Source: Augochlora pura
Lineage: Eukaryota; Arthropoda; Insecta; Hymenoptera; Halictidae
NCBI RefSeq assembly: GCF_028453695.1
Contig: NC_135773.1
Coordinates: forward strand, 15,190,001 to 15,254,000
Direction: 5' to 3'
Length of the DNA stretch: 64,000 nucleotides
A program made the position numbers and the translations under genes. Position 1 is the stretch's first letter. Each line of letters starts with the position of its first letter. The notes below the pieces were generated by a model. The model had not been told where the DNA came from. It made no database searches and worked only from the letters and a program-made list of their open reading frames with translations. Below, one piece after another: positions 57,836-64,000 of this stretch.

Positions 57836-58970
57836 CTAACCCTTGCTAACGGATCGAGCTACAGCCTGAAGGTATGCAAGAGTAAGATCCATTACTGTTG
57901 TTACGGTTTGAATTGTTAAATTTGGGGGGATGAAATTGATTAAGAATGTTGCTACCGGAAGGTAATTATGTGATATTCCTACACGAGGTTCGAAAAGGCT
58001 GGAAGGTGTACTATGGGTTGTGGAGTCCCTAGTGGGTGTCGATTCTCTCTCACGATTTCGTACCAGTGTTTCCGGGAAGGAAGTTTGCACCGAGACGACC
58101 CCTAAGTCAGCTTCTGGTAATTCCGACCGTGTAGGCGCTTGGCCCGAGATACTAGAATTTAACCCGGGATGATTGTTTCCTACGTTGGTTCGTATTACGT
58201 GGTCATTCTCTACCGTAAAGATTTCGCGGCCACTCAGATCACTTTTAGAGATTTCCTGACGTTTTTGATATCTAGCGCGTAAAGGCGGAATTTTTATAAA
58301 TGAGATGACGAGTAGTCTTACGTCTATACAAATCGCTCGTTGCCGTTGTTTGATGTCCTTGTAATTGTTCCCAGGGATGATTCGTCCCCGCTACGTCCAG
58401 GGATGGCGAGGTCCACGTAATGTTGCTGTCGTTCCCAGGGATAATTGGCTCCGAATGTTGAGTTGCAGGACTCCTTCCTCCGTTGGTTGTACGTGCTTGT
58501 GATTTATGGCTTCGTTAGCATGGGTTGCCAAAATCACCCGAAAACCATGCAAAACCCAAGAGAGAGGGGTGCACTTTTCACGAGCCGGCAAATGTTGTTT
58601 TAAACAATCCCACCGCTGTTACCAATGTTACGGTCTGAATTGTTCAGTGTAGGGAATACGGTATGGTTCGGTTGCCCGTGGAGCGCTGAACCGCTCTGCT
58701 CGTGAAAGGTTGTAGAGAGATGTACAAACTCTGAATACTTTAAGCAAAAGGTACTTTATTTATAGAGCTCTAAGATGTACTTTCTTTGACTGTCGAATAA
58801 AATCTAAGGTTTTCTGTGGAGTTCCGCATTTTCTTCCAGCTTCTTTTCCTTCCCTCCTTCTTTAGCCAATAGGAAAATTAGCTGGGCGCTGGTGAATTTG
58901 CTGGACGTTGATTTGTCGGCCGGTCCGTCTTCCGGTTGCAGTTCGAAGATGGTTGGTGGTACAATAACAC
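57836..58970 (-). mobile_element. LTR retrotransposon remnant (family B): LTR, PBS and leader
   Basis: On the minus strand an LTR piece (58970 to 58626, ending ..CAATTCAGACCGTAACA) is followed by a primer-binding-site-like TTGGTAACAGCGGTGGGATT and then an internal leader. Short minus-strand frames (58391-58591 and 57836-58090) may be gag relics but match no domain I know. The 25-base word ending CCGTAACAACAGTAA at 43275-43295 recurs here inverted at about 57890-57914, suggesting a second, nested LTR edge. No pol remains. Confidence 0.6.
58606..58625 (-). promoter_or_regulatory. Primer binding site of LTR family B
   Basis: Read on the plus strand, CAATCCCACCGCTGTTACCA looks like the 3' end of a tRNA (T-loop AATCC, acceptor strand, CCA), and it abuts the LTR edge. 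That is exactly what a retroviral-type primer site should look like. The tRNA isotype (Leu-like by eye) is not certain. Confidence 0.6.
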
Positions 58971-59529
58971 TGTACATTGAATTTTAGTTCCACAAAATTA
59001 TATTACCTTGGATGGCAGTTGAAACGCTGTTCGAAAATCGTCAATTGCAGTTGACTTCAAGTGGAATTGGCGGAAGTGTAATTTATGTTCAGAATTCAGA
59101 AATGTGTATCTTGAACATTGTTTATATTAACAATAACATTTTAATCAAATTAAACAAAACAATATGCAGATAAACGATCAACCTAATTTATAATATGTGT
59201 GTTATAACGTAGATGAATTTAATTTCATTCAATTTATCTTAAGTGGGTTTGGTCTAATGTACATTACACATCTGTACATAAAATAAAATTAATGTTGGAT
59301 TTGCCTTTGATATGTGAAAAGACACTTGCTAAATAATAAACGCATATTTATGTGAAAATTTCAATCAGTTTATGTCATTGTCATACTTTTAGTTTAATAT
59401 TAAAAATTTGAATTGCAAGATAAATAAAATGTGCAGTTCATTTCGTCGTTTACAGAATACGTAATATCATTAATGATTTAGTGATTACAGTGATGATTTA
59501 GTTTCTCAAGATTTTAGTATCTCAAGAAA
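58971..59529 (+). other. Blm 5' flank / promoter region
   Basis: AT-rich DNA between the LTR remnant and the Blm start codon. No TATA box stands out. Transcription probably starts in the last ~150 bases before 59530. Confidence 0.4.
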
Positions 59530-59630
59530 ATGTCAAAGACTGTGCAATCCCACTCAGGTTCATTTCAAATGACATTTAAAGGATACCTTGAAAGATTTAA
59601 ATATAAAACTCAATGTGATGCTGTGCAGAG
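59530..59630 (+). CDS. Blm: Blm exon 1 (start)
   Basis: The ATG in CAAGAAAATGTCA opens MSKTVQSHSGSFQMTFKGYL and the exon ends AG/GTATCA with two bases over, which join T at 60418 to give Ser. The FQMTFKGYL segment could be the conserved N-terminal patch used for partner binding in BLM proteins (inference). The start choice rests on being the first ATG of a frame that splices in phase. Confidence 0.6.
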
Positions 59631-62600
59631 GTATCAAAATCGTACACTTTAGCTATGTAGACTAAGAGCAATCAATATATTGTTTATTAAAATTTCATTA
59701 TATTGTTCATTACAAGTTTCTTTAATTTAGTCTCATACTTAATCTGTTACAATACACATCATTTTAATGTTTTATATATTGAATATATTTATATACAATT
59801 TGTTCTTATATATGAATTTAGGATCGTAAAAGAAACAAATTTTTCCTCTGAAATTATACTCGTAAATGTTTCCTTCAAGAGATATTTACTTTTAAAGTTA
59901 CTAACAGTTAGGAGTGAATAAGATTAAAATATCTTTGTTTCTAAAATTGAAGGTTACTGATGTATTGTTATTTGCAACGTAAACAAATCTCCATTAAAAT
60001 CAAGAGAATACTTGTGGTTTCAATTGAATGGTTGCCTTGTTCATTATCATGGAAAACCCTGTAAGAATTCATATTCTACGGACTTAAACATCAATGGATT
60101 TTTCTTTGTGGACAACATTGATGATAAAAGTATACAAGTAATCTGTTAATAACGTTGAAACATAAAAATTGGGAGTAGTGCAAGCATGTCGCAAAATTAT
60201 AAGTGCATTGATAGAAAGTAATAATTTTGTACGTGTATAATAATTATATTCAATCAATGTATCTTACAACTTTAATAGTGAATATCTCTTGAGGGAAGCA
60301 TTTACAAGCATACTTTTCAATGGAAAAGATTTGTTTGTTTTACGATTATAAATTCATATACAAAGCTTGGCAATTTAAACCAGCAATTTATTTAAAACAA
60401 AATACCATATTTTGCAGTACCACAGAATCAATAAACACAAATTCTACATTAAACAACAATTTAGATACATCAAATAGTAAACCTATTAATGCATCGCCCA
60501 GTATAACGAATTACAATAATCGAACGAGTATCATAAGTATTGTAAGAAAATTTCTTATTCTACATTAAAACATAATAAGCTTATGAAGGATTAAATATCA
60601 AATTTCTTTCATTCTTTTATTAATGTTTTCAGGGAAGTTCTGATGATTCATTTCATTATGATAACATGAAAACACATACAGAAACATTTATTGACAATAG
60701 TGAAGATGAACGTAAGAATTCCATAAAGGAGAAAATAATGTCAAGACCAACATACAAACCAAAATTTGTGAATAATACCATACGAAAACCAAAAATTACA
60801 TTTATTTCTTCCTCAGATAGTGAAGATGAGATTGTAAAACCCACTTTGTGTGTAAATAAAAAAAACAGAGTTCTTGATGATAGCGAACATGAATCTGAAG
60901 CACATCAAGATGATACAATTTCAAAAACAGAACACAATGTATCATCAAAAATATCATTAGTCACATCTCAAAAGAATATAAGTAATAGTAATGTAAAGCA
61001 AAAGAAAGCAGTAGAAAGTGATAGCCCAAAAACGCCAAAAAAAATAATAAGGCATGTAAAAAAAGATTATGTGATATCAGATTCTGACAGTAGTCCACAC
61101 TTTAAAAGTAGTTATAGAAGAACTCCTCAAAAGAAATGGGTAGGGCCAGACATCAAATTAAATTTGAAGCCACTAGACTTAGATAAAAGTCTGGATCCTT
61201 GGATTGAATCTGCAAAAGCAAGACCTATAATGTCCTCTATACCTGTAAGTAATCACTTATAACACAATTTCATAGATGCAAGTATTAAAAATGAATTATA
61301 TAAAACAATTATGTAAAAATCACTTGATTCTAGGATACAAAAACTCAGTTAGAAGACAGATTTAAGCAACTGAAAGATTTTCAAATAGAAATTTTGGAAA
61401 AAGTTTACACTGCATTAGAACGTATTCCTTTGCCTGTTTTAGAAAAGTTCCCAAATTTTAATACACAAACGTATCAAGATTTAAAAATTCTACATCAGCA
61501 TGTTAAAGCAAAAATACGTTTGACTGAGAAAAAATTAACAAATATACAAACCAATGAAGACATAAAATCTAGTAATGAGCACGTATATGAAAGTAAAAAT
61601 AGTTTTGTGCCACCTATAACACCAGGAACTTCAAATTGTCAATCAACAGTATATGCTTCAAATAATGACAGTTTTAATTTGTCTGTTAATAATTTGACTA
61701 ATTCAAATTACGTTCATGCTGTTCAAACGGAAAGTACAATTTCTCCAATGAAGATAGAATGTTCCTCACCTTTAGAGAAAAAGAATGAATCTCAAGTGAA
61801 AGAACAATTATCTAATAATACTGTAAATTTCTCACCTCTTCAAGGAAAGAAGGGAGCATTCCAATTAAAAAGACCTATTAAAGCAACTGTGGTTACTAAT
61901 GTGTCTAAGCAGATAGAAGAGATATGGGAAAAAGAAGAAAAATGTAAAGCTGTTAATTCTGCAGCAACAGTCACTGACGATCACGCAAAAACCATCGGTG
62001 CACATAAACCAGGAAAAGAAGAAACTAAGGAACATGTGCAACATATGCAGGAAAAAACAGTTAGCAATATGCATACAATAATTTCTGGTATGTATAAATC
62101 AGAAAAATGTGAGACTAATGAAAGTAAACAGTTCATGCAAAAAAAGGAAGAAGATAGTTCACAGTTTAATGCAAAATCTATACAGGAAAAATCTCAAAAT
62201 GATTGGGGTGATATTTTTGATGCACCTGGTAATCATATTATATATAATTTATAATTGAACGTAAAGATTGGGTGTTGTAGTTTATATAAAATATTTTAAT
62301 CAGTAATTTATTGTAGATAATTCATATTCTGAAGACATTGTGGACTGTTTAACTCAAGAACTTGAACAATTTCCTGCGCTCAGTAAAGAAAGTAATATAA
62401 ATTCAAGTTGGAATTTCTCAAGTAAATATTAAGTATAAAATATCTTTTTTATTCTATAATGGCTAAATAAAATATTATATCGTACATTTATAAAATTTAA
62501 AATATAAACAGCACAAAACGATAACGTTAATGATAGTGGATTAAAAAATAATAAAAAAGATACAAAATCTGCAATGACTGAAATTCAAACGGGTAATTTC

Positions 62601-64000
62601 ACTGGAAATTACAAAAACGATGGTGTCAGTGGTGAATTTGATAGTAAAAATTATCCACATTCACGAGAAATGTTGAAGGTGAAGTCGATTTTTTTCTTTT
62701 TAGTTACCATAGTAGATATATTTTGTATTTTAATTTTAATGTATGTATTGAATAAATTAACTTAAATATTTTCAGGTATTTAGACAAAAATTTGGCTTAT
62801 ATTCATTTAGACCAAATCAATTGCAAGCAATTAATGCTGCACTTTTAGGATTTGATTGTTTCGTTTTGATGCCTACTGGAGGAGGAAAATCTTTATGTTA
62901 CCAATTACCAGCACTTTTAGTACCTGGTGTAACAATTGTAGTTTCTCCATTAAAAAGTCTTATTTTCGATCAAGTCCAGAAGCTCACGTCCCTTGATGTA
63001 AGTTTTTTCAAGCTGTCTTATTCATGAGATATATCACATTAAGTGAATTATTTTTTCATTTGAGGAAGCATTCCTAGATTTTGTTCAAACTAATATGTGA
63101 TATGGTGAACCTGACATATTTTATGTTTATTTAAAAATTTTAAATCTTTAACTTCAAATCAGAAATTTACAAAATAAGATTCTATTTATACATTTCAACG
63201 TGACAAAAATTTTGGAATTGCTCATAGCTTTTAGATTAAAAAGAAAAGTAAATAACTGCCACGTTAAAAATTTACAAATGAAAAATATGTATATTTTCAT
63301 GGAAATAGTCAAACATTACAGAATATATGTTCTGCATTTTTTAAAGGAATTCAAAATCAATTATATGATGCATAATATTTTACTTTAAACATAAATCATT
63401 AAGACCCACGTTAACAAGATGATCGAGTTTGTGCATTATGACTTTAATATCAGATTATAGTTACAAATTGCAAAAAATTTTACACAGATTCCAGCAGCAC
63501 ATATGTGCAGTGGTCAAACAGACAGCCAGGCAGGTGGAATATATAGAGAGCTTGCAAAAAAGGAACCATCTCTAAAATTATTGTATGTAACACCAGAAAA
63601 GATATCTGCATCACAAAGATTTTGTGATTGCTTACTTACATTGTACCAGAGAGGGTTTTTGGCAAGATTCATTATTGATGAAGCACATTGTGTGAGTCAA
63701 TGGGGTCACGATTTTCGACCTGATTACAAAAGATTAAAATGTCTTAGAAAAAATTATCCCAAAGTGCCAACAATTGCCTTAACAGCAACAGCGACGCCGA
63801 GAGTTAGAACTGATATATTACATCAGTTAGGTCTTACCAAACCAAAATGGTACGTTGTTACGTTAGTACCATTTTTAAATGCTTCAATTAAATGTTTCTT
63901 TTTTCAGGTTTATGTCCAGTTTCAATAGGCCTAATTTAAGATATAGTATAATTGCGAAGAAGGGTAAAAATTGTGCAGAAGAAGTAATAGCTATGATAAA
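59530..64000 (+). CDS. Blm: Bloom syndrome RecQ DNA helicase (5' half, nine exons)
   Basis: ATP-dependent 3'-5' helicase that dissolves double Holliday junctions with topoisomerase III alpha and RMI proteins (family knowledge). Exons by eye: 59530-59630, 60418-60541, 60633-61244, 61334-62228, 62317-62421, 62512-62678, 62776-62997, 63488-63849, 63908->64000; all introns are GT-AG and all phases join. The long Ser/Asp/Lys-rich N-terminus has acidic SSSDSEDE patches. Exon 4 opens with a helical segment (LEDRFKQLKDFQIEILEKVY, ALERIPLPVLEKFP, KAKIRLTEKKL) that fits the BLM dimerisation bundle. The RecQ core starts at exon 7: FGLYSFRPNQLQAINAALLG (motif 0), MPTGGGKSLCYQLPA (Walker A), VSPLKSLIFDQ (Ia); exon 8 has LLYVTPEKI, IIDEAHCVSQWGHDFRPDYK (motif II) and IALTATATPRV (III); exon 9 starts FMSSFNRPNLRY. 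Motifs IV-VI, RQC and HRDC lie beyond the window. About 893 codons are seen. Confidence 0.95.
60418..60541 (+). CDS. Blm: Blm exon 2
   Basis: Acceptor CATATTTTGCAG, donor AGTATT/GTAAGA. It encodes an Asn/Ser/Thr-rich low-complexity stretch (TTESINTNSTLNNNLDTSNS). The competing donor at 60537 (GTATTG) is weaker and would break the phase with exon 3. Confidence 0.65.
62776..62997 (+). CDS. Blm: Blm exon 7: RecQ motifs 0, I and Ia
   Basis: Acceptor TATTTTCAG, donor GAT/GTAAGT, 74 codons in phase 0. It carries the aromatic-rich motif 0 (YSFRPNQLQAINAAL), Walker A GGGKS and SPLKSLIFDQVQKLTSLD. Spelling is close to vertebrate BLM, clearly BLM and not WRN, RecQ4 or RecQ5. Confidence 0.95.
63488..63849 (+). 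CDS. Blm: Blm exon 8: RecQ motifs Ib, II (DEAH) and III
   Basis: Acceptor TTTTACACAG, donor AAATG/GTACGT. It encodes SGQTDSQAGGIYRELAKKEP, LYVTPEKISAS, FIIDEAHCVSQWGHDFRPDY and TIALTATATPRV. The last two bases TG join G of exon 9 to give Trp. The 490-bp intron before it is the longest after the first one. Confidence 0.95.

Noticed and set aside
63200..63388. 62-codon frame in the Blm intron
   Set aside because: It lies entirely between the donor at 62998 and the acceptor at 63487; AT-rich and without domain.
1..64000. CRISPR arrays, operons, ribosome binding sites, rRNA
   Set aside because: The window is eukaryotic nuclear DNA; none were seen. I also looked for tRNA B-box patterns and found no convincing tRNA gene; the tRNA-like 20 bases at 58606 are a retroelement primer site.

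Overview
This is a nuclear scaffold piece from an insect, most likely a hymenopteran such as an ant (inference). The evidence is an AT-rich background with CpG-rich islands, spliced genes with short exons and GT-AG introns, insect Ty3/gypsy, piggyBac and mariner relics, and two 100-N assembly gaps. All calls were made by eye; no search or alignment program was run, so repeat edges are good to a few bases at best.

Two host genes are recognisable, both on the + strand. The first is the 3' part of the prenylated ubiquitin-like protein gene Ubl3: one internal exon (7006-7170), a 17.9-kb intron crowded with small transposons, and the last exon (25100-25164) ending in a C-R-I-L prenylation box. It is followed by a GC-richer, transposon-poor stretch that looks like a very long 3' UTR (to about 30.05 kb). 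Upstream Ubl3 exons lie outside the window. The second is the 5' half of the Bloom syndrome RecQ helicase gene (Blm), from 59530 to the window edge, in nine exons; the end of the window falls just after helicase motif III.

The 30-59 kb interval holds no recognised host gene. It contains a decayed Ty3/gypsy pol (48.2-50.6 kb), an LTR with an unusual array of YY1/Pho-like sites (50.7-51.3 kb), a gag ORF lying downstream of that LTR (51.6-52.4 kb), an almost complete piggyBac transposase with all three catalytic Asp residues but three stops and a frameshift (54.5-56.4 kb), a second unrelated piggyBac relic (40.96-42.22 kb), an internally deleted mariner with 50-bp TIRs (38.7-39.25 kb), and two remnants of another LTR family in opposite orientation (about 43 kb and 58 kb). 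A possible pair of divergent short genes sits at 45.9-46.6 kb.

The dominant theme is small non-autonomous transposons. At least eight families bounded by TTAA (piggyBac-type target site) are scattered through the Ubl3 intron and the intergenic region, several as matched pairs in opposite orientation. A further family with long inverted ends beginning near GGGTGT recurs four times, and one element with about 200-bp inverted ends carries a DUF4817-type transposase fragment. The most noteworthy observations are the multi-family TTAA MITE load with one likely parental piggyBac relic, a duplicated block that carries a TTAA element together with its flanks, the 20-bp-phased YY1-like array, and the pol-LTR-gag arrangement.
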